From the IMG/VR virus record IMGVR_UViG_3300028883_000048, positions 1 through 64,000 of that record: DNA of 64,000 nt. One strand, written 5' to 3'. Source of the DNA: a virus. The notes beneath the pieces were generated by a model. The model saw only the letters and a list, made by a program, of their open reading frames with translations. It was not told where the DNA came from and did not search any database. The translations under genes and the position numbers were made by a program. Each line of letters opens with the position of its first letter. Positions within the stretch are counted from its first letter, which is position 1. Shown here one piece after another: positions 32,836 to 40,071 of this stretch.

Positions 32836-33558
32836 ATGATAACAAATAACAGGAAGTTTGATACCGGGGCGATGGCGAAAGCCTTGGAGTATTTTCGGCA
32901 AAAGAGAGAGTTAAGCCAGAGGGATATGGCGTTGTTATGTGATGTCTCGGGCACGTCGATTCATCGGCTTGAGACCAATCAGGTCAATAGGATTCACTTT
33001 AACACCTTAAAGCGAATCTATAAAGGCCTTGACTTTTTAAACAACAATGCCGGGCTCACCAATCACGAACTATTTAAGCAAGCTCTTGCGATGCCTGAGC
33101 TGAGACCCACCAGCACGCTCACAACCAAAGACGTTGACTATATCCGCGAGGTTGTCAGACAAGACAGACGCTCCCGGAGGATGGGACGAGCTCAATATGC
33201 AAATTGTTTTAAAATCAACACGAGATTGATCTGGCGTTTAGAATCAGAAGGGTTTACCCGGATGGCCGAAAACGTCTTTGAGAAAGCCAAGACCTTACAT
33301 GAAGCTATATATCAAGCTCATACCGTAAAGGTTATGCCCCCCGCTCCCATCGACAAGAGAACATCAGATATGGGGCTTGACGTTCAATGGTCTAAAGACC
33401 CTCAGGATGACCCGATTGTGATTGTTAAGCTCAAACTATCAGAGATTAAGACCTTGAGCTCAATCCTCGAAAAGGTTAAGATGGCCGTTAAGAACATAAG
33501 ACCCCTTTCACTACCATTAGACACAACCGTTGCTGAAGCATGGCGAGGACAAACATAA
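32836..33558 (+). CDS. XRE-type helix-turn-helix regulator
   Basis: 240 residues. Residues about 14-70 (LEYFRQKRELSQRDMALLCDVSGTSIHRLETNQVNRIHFNTLKRIYKGL) are a clear lambda-repressor-like HTH. A second segment (RRSRRMGRAQYANCFKINTRLIWRLESEGFTRMAENVF) looks like a second, degenerate HTH. The C-terminal part is strand-rich. It sits alone behind a leader hairpin, and may control middle or late transcription. Confidence 0.65.
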   Translation: MITNNRKFDTGAMAKALEYFRQKRELSQRDMALLCDVSGTSIHRLETNQVNRIHFNTLKRIYKGLDFLNNNAGLTNHELFKQALAMPELRPTSTLTTKDVDYIREVVRQDRRSRRMGRAQYANCFKINTRLIWRLESEGFTRMAENVFEKAKTLHEAIYQAHTVKVMPPAPIDKRTSDMGLDVQWSKDPQDDPIVIVKLKLSEIKTLSSILEKVKMAVKNIRPLSLPLDTTVAEAWRGQT

Positions 33559-33573
33559 GAAAGGATTTTGAAC

Positions 33574-34029
33574 ATGGCTATATATAAAAAAACATATTCT
33601 GACCCCCCGGGTGATGACACCTATGTTGTGATAGGCAGAGCTGAACCAATCCCGGCTGATAAACTCGACCCGGGCAACAAGTACGATGACGGTAAAGTTA
33701 GATATGATCTTATTCCGCCTTATGTTTTAAATCAGATCGCTCAGGTTTTTACCTATGGGGCGAATAAATATGATCCCCATAATTGGGAGAAGGGGATTAG
33801 ATGGTCGCGGCTTATAGGGGCTATCTATCGACATATCGAAGCATTCAGGAACGGCGAGGAAATTGACCCGGAGTCTGGCCTACCTCACCTGTCTCACGCT
33901 CTTACCGAGTTGGTCATGCTCGCCCAGATGGTCAAGATATTCCCCCAAGGTGATGATCTTGAGATTAAACCAATTACGGATGTTAAATTTCGGATGGATT
34001 TCGACAATGAGCCCGACCTCGCATACTGA
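33574..34029 (+). CDS. dATP/dGTP diphosphohydrolase-like protein (DUF5664/MazG-like)
   Basis: 151 residues from the ATG at 33574. The core KVRYDLIPPYVLNQIAQVFTYGANKYDPHNWEKGI ... LIGAIYRHIEAFRNGEEIDPESGLPHLSHALTELVMLAQM matches the N-terminal dATP/dGTP diphosphohydrolase domain of phage proteins, with His and Asp/Glu metal ligands (H and E in RHIEAF, E and D in GEEIDPESG, H in HLSHAL). It would hydrolyse purine deoxynucleotides, lowering host dATP/dGTP or adjusting the pool. The 7-deazaguanine genes lie 1.4 kb downstream. Confidence 0.75.
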   Translation: MAIYKKTYSDPPGDDTYVVIGRAEPIPADKLDPGNKYDDGKVRYDLIPPYVLNQIAQVFTYGANKYDPHNWEKGIRWSRLIGAIYRHIEAFRNGEEIDPESGLPHLSHALTELVMLAQMVKIFPQGDDLEIKPITDVKFRMDFDNEPDLAY

Positions 34030-34528
34030 TAAGCTTCCGGTCATGTTAAAATTCCCGGCTATTCCCAAGTCGGGTAACGCCTATAAGATCGGTTCCCGGG
34101 GACAAGCTAAAGCTCTAACCGAATATCATAAACAATGGCAACTGCTCTGTCAGGTCGCTCATAACAAGGCCGGGCGCCCGTTAATTCGAGTGCCCGTGAT
34201 CTGTACGCCTGTCTGTGTTCGATGGCATAAACGTTACTGGTATGATGATCAAGACCTCTGGTGGGGGTTAAAACCCATCATCGATAATTTGACAATGCCG
34301 AAGAAGAAAAACCGCAGGGGTCAGATGACTTTCGGGCTCGGGATGTTGGAAGACGATAAACATAATCAGTTTAAGACCGGGGTGCCAGTTTGGATAAAAC
34401 CATCACAAAAAGAAAACGATCGGATGATACTGTTCTTTGATCGAATATCAATCCAAGACCATCAAGGCCTATGGCCGGAGGAATATTTTAATAAGGTTTG
34501 GAACAACAACAAAGGACAAGAGAGATGA
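34007..34528 (+). CDS. RusA-like Holliday-junction resolvase
   Basis: 173 residues from 34007 (a shorter start is at 34043); both have weak ribosome sites and overlap the preceding gene. The motif DDQDLWWGLKPIIDNLTMP ... GMLEDDKH holds the acidic residues and Lys typical of RusA (D-x-D-x-x-N/DNxxK). The Cys-containing part CTPVCVRWHKRYW precedes it. It would resolve branched DNA after recombination by the SSAP/SbcCD set. Confidence 0.72.
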   Translation: MSPTSHTDKLPVMLKFPAIPKSGNAYKIGSRGQAKALTEYHKQWQLLCQVAHNKAGRPLIRVPVICTPVCVRWHKRYWYDDQDLWWGLKPIIDNLTMPKKKNRRGQMTFGLGMLEDDKHNQFKTGVPVWIKPSQKENDRMILFFDRISIQDHQGLWPEEYFNKVWNNNKGQER

Positions 34529-34542
34529 TAAGGAGGTTCAAA

Positions 34543-34806
34543 ATGACCAAACATCTATCAAGTAAATGCCCTGTTTTTGTTTATAAGGGATATCGGGGTA
34601 AGAAGCGGTTACCCCGAAAGAGCCCATCGTATATGTTTCTAAACGAGACCGACAAAGAGGGTTATTTCCTATTGTTAGCTCGCGCTTGGGATGAAGACGA
34701 GGAAATGGCATTCTTTTATAGCGAAGAAATTACGCCAGAGGATTTGGCTAAAGACTTTAAAGTCTTTAAGGAAATGACAATTAATGAATTTATAAAGGCC
34801 GAATAA
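34543..34806 (+). CDS. Hypothetical protein (87 aa)
   Basis: Start at 34543 behind AAGGAGGTTCAAA. Basic N-terminus (KGYRGKKRLPRKS) and acidic middle (WDEDEEMAFFYSEEITPED). Not recognised. It overlaps the next minigene by one base (TAATG). Confidence 0.5.
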   Translation: MTKHLSSKCPVFVYKGYRGKKRLPRKSPSYMFLNETDKEGYFLLLARAWDEDEEMAFFYSEEITPEDLAKDFKVFKEMTINEFIKAE

Positions 34807-34979
34807 TGAGAGGACGAAGGGCAAACAAAGAGATAGAAGAGCGCAATCAGAGACTGAGAGAAGAATTTGAATCCCGTATGGGAGCCGAGGTTAATACTCA
34901 TGCGCTGGCTCGTAAGCTGATACGTAAACACCAGCTTAACATCAGCGTTCGACACCTGTTGAGGATATGCGGTTATTAA
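34806..34979 (+). CDS. Small basic protein (57 aa)
   Basis: ATG overlaps the previous TAA. Very basic and helical (RGRRANKEIEERNQRLREEF, ARKLIRKHQLNIS). Resembles small phage DNA- or RNA-binding proteins but no family is recognised. It is the last + strand gene before a run of - strand minigenes. Confidence 0.5.
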   Translation: MRGRRANKEIEERNQRLREEFESRMGAEVNTHALARKLIRKHQLNISVRHLLRICGY

Positions 34980-34996
34980 ACATAGACAATTAATTC

Positions 34997-35014
34997 ATGT
35001 CAGAGTTCTGACAT
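34997..35014. promoter_or_regulatory. Perfect 18-base palindrome
   Basis: ATGTCAGAGTTCTGACAT has 8-base arms with perfect symmetry around GT. It lies at the end of the convergent minigene on the - strand and just after the early operon. It may be an operator or the core of a transcription stop, but it lacks a T-run. Confidence 0.55.
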
Positions 35015-35092
35015 TATATCAATTAATAATTGCGCAAAGTCTCTGACCTTTTTACGCTGGTCATATATAAATGGAGCCATAGGCTCTGACAT
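35000..35092 (-). CDS. Possible minigene (30 aa)
   Basis: ATG at 35092 behind AAAGGAGAACACA. The product (MSEPMAPFIYDQRKKVRDF, then a helix) is very small. The end of the frame overlaps the palindrome at 34997-35014. Coding status is only suggested by the ribosome site. Confidence 0.35.
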   Translation of the reverse strand: MSEPMAPFIYDQRKKVRDFAQLLIDIMSEL

Positions 35093-35142
35093 TGTGTTCT
35101 CCTTTGCTAATAGATGGAGAGAGTCGCTATGACCAGCGTTGT

Positions 35143-35238
35143 TTACAGTGATGCTTGCTTATCCGACCAAAGCGATGGGTTTACCCCCCTGCCCATCGGT
35201 GATAATAGTTCCTTTTTACGTCGTTTATTTTCTGTCAT
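35143..35238 (-). CDS. Possible minigene (31 aa)
   Basis: ATG at 35238 behind AAGGGGTTAGT. Basic start (MTENKRRKKELLSPMGRG). Part of a chain of three tiny - strand frames with ribosome sites. Confidence 0.35.
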   Translation of the reverse strand: MTENKRRKKELLSPMGRGVNPSLWSDKQASL

Positions 35239-35248
35239 ACTAACCCCT

Positions 35249-35311
35249 TTATTTACCCGCTTTTTTCATCATGGCGACTCTCAATTTGATGTCACTGATG
35301 CTTTTCTTCAT
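35249..35311 (-). CDS. Possible minigene (20 aa)
   Basis: ATG at 35311 behind AAAGGAAAGAGAG. A short basic amphipathic helix (MKKSISDIKLRVAMMKKAGK). If translated it would be the first of the three - strand minigenes. Confidence 0.35.
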   Translation of the reverse strand: MKKSISDIKLRVAMMKKAGK

Positions 35312-35345
35312 ATAAATCTCTCTTTCCTTTTGTGTAGGGTTAATT

Positions 35346-35379
35346 ATCGCTGGCTGATCCTCTCGGGTTGGTCAGCGAT
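35346..35379 (+). other. Long RNA hairpin in the leader of the ParB-like gene
   Basis: ATCGCTG and CAGCGAT enclose an inner arm; pairing continues through G-T wobbles to a TCTC loop, giving about 15 pairs. The wobbles only pair if the RNA is copied from the + strand direction, so it should work in the mRNA of the 35398 gene. The start ATG is 19 bases after it. Confidence 0.65.
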
Positions 35380-35397
35380 TTCTTCTCGAGGTTGTTT

Positions 35398-36042
35398 ATG
35401 ACAACTAAGAAAAAACTATTGACCAGAACAAAGAGCAAGGCAAAGCCCGATAATCCTCTTGATGTTAAGATCATCGAGTCGGTTGATATTGACATCAATA
35501 GCCTGAAACCTCATCCCCTACAGGCTGATTGTCGGACAATAAGTGAGGCTGAATTCAATGCCCTTGTTGAGCATATTAAACTCCGAGGTTATGGCGACCG
35601 AATAAAGGTCAATGTCAAGACAAACCGGATTATTGACGGACATTCACGTTGGAAAGCCCTTAAGAAATTAGGATTTAAGACCATCCCGGTTGAGGCCTAT
35701 GACCTTCATGGACTTGAAGAGGATGCGGCCTTTATATCCTTCAATGGCAATATGTTTCGAGGTCATTTCAAACCAAAGATCGGAGAGATTTTAAACGAGA
35801 TAGAGGCCGGGCTCCCTGACCTATACGCCGATCTGTGCTTTGAGACCGTCAAGCTCGATATCGTAGTTGATGAATGGCAAGCTGATATCGATAAGATGGA
35901 AAATCTTGAACCCAAAGACAGCCTTGATGATGGTCTGGTGACCGTTAAATATATGATGCCCCCTGAGGTGAAGGATGACTTTCTGGCCTCGGTTGGTAAA
36001 ATCCTCAACAATAAGCTGTTTCGGGAGGTCAAGGTCGCATGA
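35398..36042 (+). CDS. ParB/Srx-like domain protein
   Basis: 214 residues. ParB-like nuclease-fold signature: INSLKPHPLQADCRTISEAEFNALVEHIKLRGYGDRIKVNVKTNRIIDGHSRWKALKKLG, with DGHSRW (residues 80-85) as the active-site-like motif. There is no ParA gene, so it is not plasmid partition. It overlaps the DpdA gene by ATGA, so the two are co-translated. In the bacterial dpd cluster DpdB is a related ParB/DndB-type protein; I infer a helper role for DNA modification. A weak ribosome site precedes it. Confidence 0.8.
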   Translation: MTTKKKLLTRTKSKAKPDNPLDVKIIESVDIDINSLKPHPLQADCRTISEAEFNALVEHIKLRGYGDRIKVNVKTNRIIDGHSRWKALKKLGFKTIPVEAYDLHGLEEDAAFISFNGNMFRGHFKPKIGEILNEIEAGLPDLYADLCFETVKLDIVVDEWQADIDKMENLEPKDSLDDGLVTVKYMMPPEVKDDFLASVGKILNNKLFREVKVA

Positions 36043-36860
36043 TAGCGAATGTATTGGTCTCTTATGCTTATTGGAATGATCAGGTTCTGGAACTTAAAAA
36101 GATACCTGAGGACAATCTTAGGCTTGTTATTGATAGCGGGGCTTTTACAGCTCATACATCGGGCAAGCCCATAAAACTCGACGACTATTGTCATTTTATA
36201 AAGAATATACCGATCAAACCATGGCGATATTTTAATCTCGATGTAATCGGTGACCCCAAGGCGACTTATGAAAATTATAAGATCATGCTCGATCGGGGTT
36301 TTAAGCCGATTCCTATTTTTACTCCCGGCGAAGATTGGTCGATGTTTGATAAATTTTATAAAACCTCAGATGTTGTCGGTATTGGGGGACTGGTTGGTTC
36401 GGGGAAAAAGAAAATTAATTACATTAAGCGAGCCATGCAGGTTGTCGGTGATCGCCGAGTTCACCTGCTTGGTGTTTCTCATGGTGATATTATTGCTTAT
36501 TTTAAGCCCTATATGTGTGATTCATCCGATAACAGCACAGCTCGCAGGTATGGTGTCCTCATGCTTTATCATGGTAATAATGTTTGGAGTAAAATTAAAA
36601 GAAAAAGTATGAGCGATTTACCTTCGCCCCAAATTCAAAGAGCTATAAGGTCGTATGGCTATGACCCCGTAATGCTGGGCAGGGAACATAATTGGCGGGG
36701 CACATGGTCTTATGCTAATTTACTCACAAGGCAGTGTTATTTAAGGTATAGTGTTGAAGTGGAAATTATATTTAATACTCGATATTTCATGGCAATACAA
36801 GGGAGTGAAATCCCTGAGATTGTAGAGGTGTTCAATAGAGAGGTGAAACTTGCCGCGTAA
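36039..36860 (+). CDS. dpdA: DpdA-type DNA 7-deazaguanine transglycosylase (phage TGT-like)
   Basis: 273 residues. Homologue of tRNA-guanine transglycosylase adapted to DNA. VIDSGAFTAHTSG (residues about 30-42) is the substrate-pocket strand with the catalytic acid, and FNLDVIGDPKATYENY (about 65-80) carries the nucleophile Asp block; GVLMLYHGN and GVSHGD form further barrel elements. No CxCxxC...H zinc site of classic TGT is present and it is short, as in phage DpdA. It should swap guanine in DNA for preQ0 made by the following genes. It overlaps the ParB-like gene and QueC. Confidence 0.85.
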   Translation: MIANVLVSYAYWNDQVLELKKIPEDNLRLVIDSGAFTAHTSGKPIKLDDYCHFIKNIPIKPWRYFNLDVIGDPKATYENYKIMLDRGFKPIPIFTPGEDWSMFDKFYKTSDVVGIGGLVGSGKKKINYIKRAMQVVGDRRVHLLGVSHGDIIAYFKPYMCDSSDNSTARRYGVLMLYHGNNVWSKIKRKSMSDLPSPQIQRAIRSYGYDPVMLGREHNWRGTWSYANLLTRQCYLRYSVEVEIIFNTRYFMAIQGSEIPEIVEVFNREVKLAA

Positions 36861-37578
36861 ATCTGAAAAGGTTGATAAGCTTATGCTCCCGGATAAGATA
36901 TTTCTCGAAGAGGGGGCAATCGTTTTACTGAGTGGCGGTCTGGACTCCACGACTGTTTTGGCTTATGCTCAAAAGCTTCATGGTGCGATATTGGCTATAA
37001 GTTTCGATTACGGCCAGAGACATAAAATCGAATTACAAAGAGCCAGTAAAATAGCATCTAAATATGGCGTTGCTTATACTGTTGTTAATCTCCCGTTTTT
37101 TAAAAAGATCGGGCACTCTGCCTTAACTGATCTCAAAATTGATGTCCCCGAAAATAGATCAGAGATCGGTGATGATCTTCCGGCAACTTATGTTCCAGCT
37201 CGAAATATTGTGTTTCTCTCAACCGCTTTAGCTTATGCTACAGCTTTACACGCCAAACGGATTTACATCGGTGCTAATGCTCTTGATTATTCCGGTTACC
37301 CTGATTGCAGACCAAATTTTATAAAACAGTTTGAAACAATGGCGAGACTTGGAACCGACAGCGATATCGTAATTGATGCCCCCCTGATTGATCTCACTAA
37401 AGCGGAAATTATAGAGCTCGGCACCCGGCTGGGAGTTGATTATTCAATGACTTCAAGCTGTTATAATCCTCAGGGTGATCTGGCTTGTGGGGTTTGTGAT
37501 AGCTGTTTGCTGAGGAAAAAAGGATTTGCTGAGGCTGGAATTCCAGACCCGACAAAATACATGGAGGCGACTTGTTAG
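36850..37578 (+). CDS. queC: 7-cyano-7-deazaguanine (preQ0) synthase QueC
   Basis: 242 residues. Probable TTG start at 36850 behind GAGAGGTG, overlapping DpdA by 11 bases; an ATG at 36883 is an alternative. PP-loop motif LLSGGLDSTT (residues about 26-35), SFDYGQRHKIEL, YVPARNIVFLS, and a C-terminal zinc cluster CYNPQGDLACGVCDSC. It converts 7-carboxy-7-deazaguanine to preQ0 with ATP and ammonia. There is no fused glutamine amidotransferase (Gat) domain, which argues against archaeosine-type DNA. Confidence 0.95.
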   Translation: MPRKSEKVDKLMLPDKIFLEEGAIVLLSGGLDSTTVLAYAQKLHGAILAISFDYGQRHKIELQRASKIASKYGVAYTVVNLPFFKKIGHSALTDLKIDVPENRSEIGDDLPATYVPARNIVFLSTALAYATALHAKRIYIGANALDYSGYPDCRPNFIKQFETMARLGTDSDIVIDAPLIDLTKAEIIELGTRLGVDYSMTSSCYNPQGDLACGVCDSCLLRKKGFAEAGIPDPTKYMEATC

Positions 37579-37988
37579 TAACTAAAGAGTTTCAGTTTTG
37601 TGCGGCTCATCGATTGCTTGATTACGCGGGCGCTTGCGCTAACCTACATGGTCATAATTATAAGGTTCATGTGACCCTTATGGGAGAACCCGGGGCTAAT
37701 GGTATGGTTGTTGATTTTAAAGAGATTAAAAGGGTTGTTGGTCGTCTTATAGATACCCTTGATCATAATATCCTGATCAACAACAGAGATCAGGCGTTGA
37801 TCGATTTTGTCAATAAGGAATATGAGGCAGGGCGACTTAACAAAACCCCGATGGTTTTAAACTCAGACCCAACTGCCGAATATATTGCTGAGCTGATCAA
37901 AGAATACGCGACTGTTAATCTGCCCGATCACGAGGTTTATGGTGTCAAAGTTTGGGAGACAGATACCTGTTATGCAGAAGCGGTATAA
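37572..37988 (+). CDS. queD: 6-carboxy-tetrahydropterin synthase QueD
   Basis: 138 residues, TTG start at 37572 behind GGAGG and overlapping QueC by 7 bases. Zinc ligands His13, His26 and His28 in ACANLHGHNYKVHV, catalytic Cys22, and the conserved MVVDFKEIK and LDHNILI blocks. It converts dihydroneopterin triphosphate to 6-carboxytetrahydropterin, second step from GTP to preQ0. Confidence 0.95.
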   Translation: MLVTKEFQFCAAHRLLDYAGACANLHGHNYKVHVTLMGEPGANGMVVDFKEIKRVVGRLIDTLDHNILINNRDQALIDFVNKEYEAGRLNKTPMVLNSDPTAEYIAELIKEYATVNLPDHEVYGVKVWETDTCYAEAV

Positions 37989-38613
37989 AATAAACGAAAT
38001 ATTTAGATCGATTCAGGGAGAGGGATATCTGGCTGGAACTCCCTGTCTGTTTATCCGCTTTGCTGGTTGTAATATGGCCTGTCCGTTTTGTGATACCGAT
38101 CACTCGGTCAAGATGGAATTGACGGCCAATGAGATTTATGGTCGCCTTGTTGAACTCAATCCCAAGGCCAATATCTATTGGGTTGTTCTGACTGGTGGCG
38201 AACCTCTTTTACAGGTCGATACCGGGCTCTTAGAACTGCTTGGCGAATCTTATGAGATAGCCCTTGAGACAAACGGGACAGTAAAATTAGATGGCGAGCT
38301 GATGTTTGAGCATATTGCTTGTTCCCCAAAAGCTCAGCCAAAGGATTTACAGCTCTCGTATTGCCATGAGCTTAAGGTGCTATACCCGCCGATTGAGGAC
38401 AAAAACGGAAATCCCATTATCCCCGAGAGCTTTGATGATACGACTATTAGTGTTGATGGGGATTGTTTTTTGCAACCAGTTCAACCAATCAATCAAGGTC
38501 AGGTTGATCATAAAGCTTGGCAGGATAATATCCAGTCGACGGTCGAGAAAGTTCAGGAGCTCCCGGGCTGGCGATTGAGTTTGCAAATTCACAAAATGAT
38601 AGGACTGAGATAA
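37972..38613 (+). CDS. queE: 7-carboxy-7-deazaguanine synthase QueE (radical SAM)
   Basis: 213 residues from the ATG at 37972, which overlaps QueD by 17 bases. The [4Fe-4S] motif is CNMACPFCDTD (Cys33, Cys37, Cys40) after FRSIQGEGYLAGTPCLFIRFAG. Conserved LTGGEPLLQ and ALETNGT follow. It makes 7-carboxy-7-deazaguanine from the QueD product. The ribosome site (GGGAG) is 13 bases away, so translation is probably coupled to QueD. Confidence 0.94.
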   Translation: MQKRYKINEIFRSIQGEGYLAGTPCLFIRFAGCNMACPFCDTDHSVKMELTANEIYGRLVELNPKANIYWVVLTGGEPLLQVDTGLLELLGESYEIALETNGTVKLDGELMFEHIACSPKAQPKDLQLSYCHELKVLYPPIEDKNGNPIIPESFDDTTISVDGDCFLQPVQPINQGQVDHKAWQDNIQSTVEKVQELPGWRLSLQIHKMIGLR

Positions 38614-39555
38614 ATGCGAAAAAGATTTGTAACATGGGACGAGATCGACGAGATCATAAAAAAAGGTTTTTTAGATGTCTTTAATAGCGCATACGAAGCG
38701 AGTAAAAAGGGAAATCCCATCAGGCGTATTCCATCTATTTATGCTATCCCTCGCGGTGGTCTTTATGTGTTGAACCGGATAAGGGAAATATATCCGAAAT
38801 TAGATTACCGGGTTATTGACTCCCCTGAATATGCAGACTTGGTTGTTGATGATTTGATTGATTCCGGCAAAACGCTCGATGAGATTCTTCGTGTCAATCG
38901 TTCATTTACCCCCTTTGTCTTATTCGATAAACGACAAGACAACGAAAAAACCTACTACGTTTTTCCGTGGGAAGATGTTGACAAGGATGCTCAAGACCTT
39001 GTGACCCGAAGAATTGAAATGATTGGCGAAAATCCTCTCAGGGAAGGTCTTGTAAAGACCCCTGAGCGTGTTGTTAGGGCTGATAATGAGTTGTTCGCTG
39101 GTTATGAGGTAGATACCAAGGGAATGATCGACAAAGCCGTTTTCTCAGACGGCGGTGATCAGATGATTTGTCTTAACAACATCGAAATATACTCAACCTG
39201 TGAACATCATATTTTACCCTTTACAGGTGTTGCTCATGTTGGATATATACCCCGTGATGGTAAGGTCGTAGGCGTTTCCAAAATTGCCAGGGTGATCGAT
39301 GCCTTTGCCCGACGGTTACAGATTCAAGAGCGAATAACAGAACAGACCGCTAAGGCCTTATTTGACAACGAAAAACTTAACCCCCAAGGTGTTGGTGTTA
39401 TTATCGAGGCCTTCCATCTCTGCATGAGAGCCAGAGGCGTCGGTAAACAAAGATCGGTTATGACCACTTCGGCGATGCTCGGCTGTTTTCGAGACAACAT
39501 CGAGGTCAGAGAGGAATTCATGAGCCTGATCAAACTGACAAAGGCAGGTGTATAG
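38614..39555 (+). CDS. folE: Phosphoribosyltransferase-GTP cyclohydrolase I (FolE) fusion
   Basis: 313 residues in two parts. Residues about 1-120 look like a type-I phosphoribosyltransferase-like domain: YAIPRGGLYVLNRI and the PRPP motif VVDDLIDSGKT (77-87). Residues about 126-309 are FolE-type GTP cyclohydrolase I: zinc motif CEHHILPF (Cys196, His198/199), GYIPRDGKVVGVSK, LCMRARGV (Cys270), and VMTTSAMLG. FolE makes dihydroneopterin triphosphate from GTP, the first step of the preQ0 route. The start lies 1 base after QueE. The role of the N-terminal domain is not known. Confidence 0.9.
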   Translation: MRKRFVTWDEIDEIIKKGFLDVFNSAYEASKKGNPIRRIPSIYAIPRGGLYVLNRIREIYPKLDYRVIDSPEYADLVVDDLIDSGKTLDEILRVNRSFTPFVLFDKRQDNEKTYYVFPWEDVDKDAQDLVTRRIEMIGENPLREGLVKTPERVVRADNELFAGYEVDTKGMIDKAVFSDGGDQMICLNNIEIYSTCEHHILPFTGVAHVGYIPRDGKVVGVSKIARVIDAFARRLQIQERITEQTAKALFDNEKLNPQGVGVIIEAFHLCMRARGVGKQRSVMTTSAMLGCFRDNIEVREEFMSLIKLTKAGV

Positions 39556-39558
39556 GGT

Positions 39559-40071
39559 GTGGCAAGAAAACTATCTGACAAAAAACGTGAGGAGCTTTTT
39601 CAGGCTTGGTGTGAACGTCAAAGTGTTACGTTTGTGCGAAAAAAGTGTCGGGTTCATAACACAACTGTCAAACGCTATAAGAAAATCGATCAATGGGATA
39701 AACGACTTGAAGAGGTCAATCGGGAGACGCAAAGAAACCTCCATCAAACAATGGGGCAAAGGCGGGCTCAGGATATCGAGCTCGCGAGAAATATGCGACT
39801 TGGGATTTATAACGAAGTCGCTCAACGAATTAGAAATAGGCGCTTAGAAGATGTTAAATTCTCAGAACTGGTTACGGCTTATGTCCAACTTCACAAAGAC
39901 GAGCTCTTGCTCGAGGGCGAGGCGACTGAGCGTACTGATACTGCTGGCAGTGATGACAGCCAGCGTATTCGCGATGCCATCGAGCCAGTCCTATCAGAGC
40001 TTACACCAGATCAACAAAAACGACTCGCGGATAGAATTGCTGATGACTTCGAGCTTAGCGAGCAGGAATGA
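39559..40071 (+). CDS. terS: Terminase small subunit
   Basis: 170 residues with a GTG start at 39559 (site AGGG). The N-terminal part (KREELFQAWCERQSVTFVRKKCRVHNTTVKRYKKIDQWDKR) is an HTH-type DNA-binding region, the middle is helical for oligomerisation, and the C-terminal part is acidic. It overlaps the next gene, a terminase large subunit, by 29 bases. This order is typical for packaging modules. It recognises phage DNA for packaging. Confidence 0.7.
   Translation: MARKLSDKKREELFQAWCERQSVTFVRKKCRVHNTTVKRYKKIDQWDKRLEEVNRETQRNLHQTMGQRRAQDIELARNMRLGIYNEVAQRIRNRRLEDVKFSELVTAYVQLHKDELLLEGEATERTDTAGSDDSQRIRDAIEPVLSELTPDQQKRLADRIADDFELSEQE

Noticed and set aside
35114-35401. A 95-residue + strand frame in the 34.98-35.4 kb gap
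   Set aside because: No good ribosome site, odd composition, and it overlaps three - strand frames with good sites plus the hairpin, so it is probably a shadow.
35398-36042. Plasmid partition system (ParABS)
   Set aside because: Only a ParB-like fold is present, with no ParA gene, no parS cluster and a direct overlap with dpdA.
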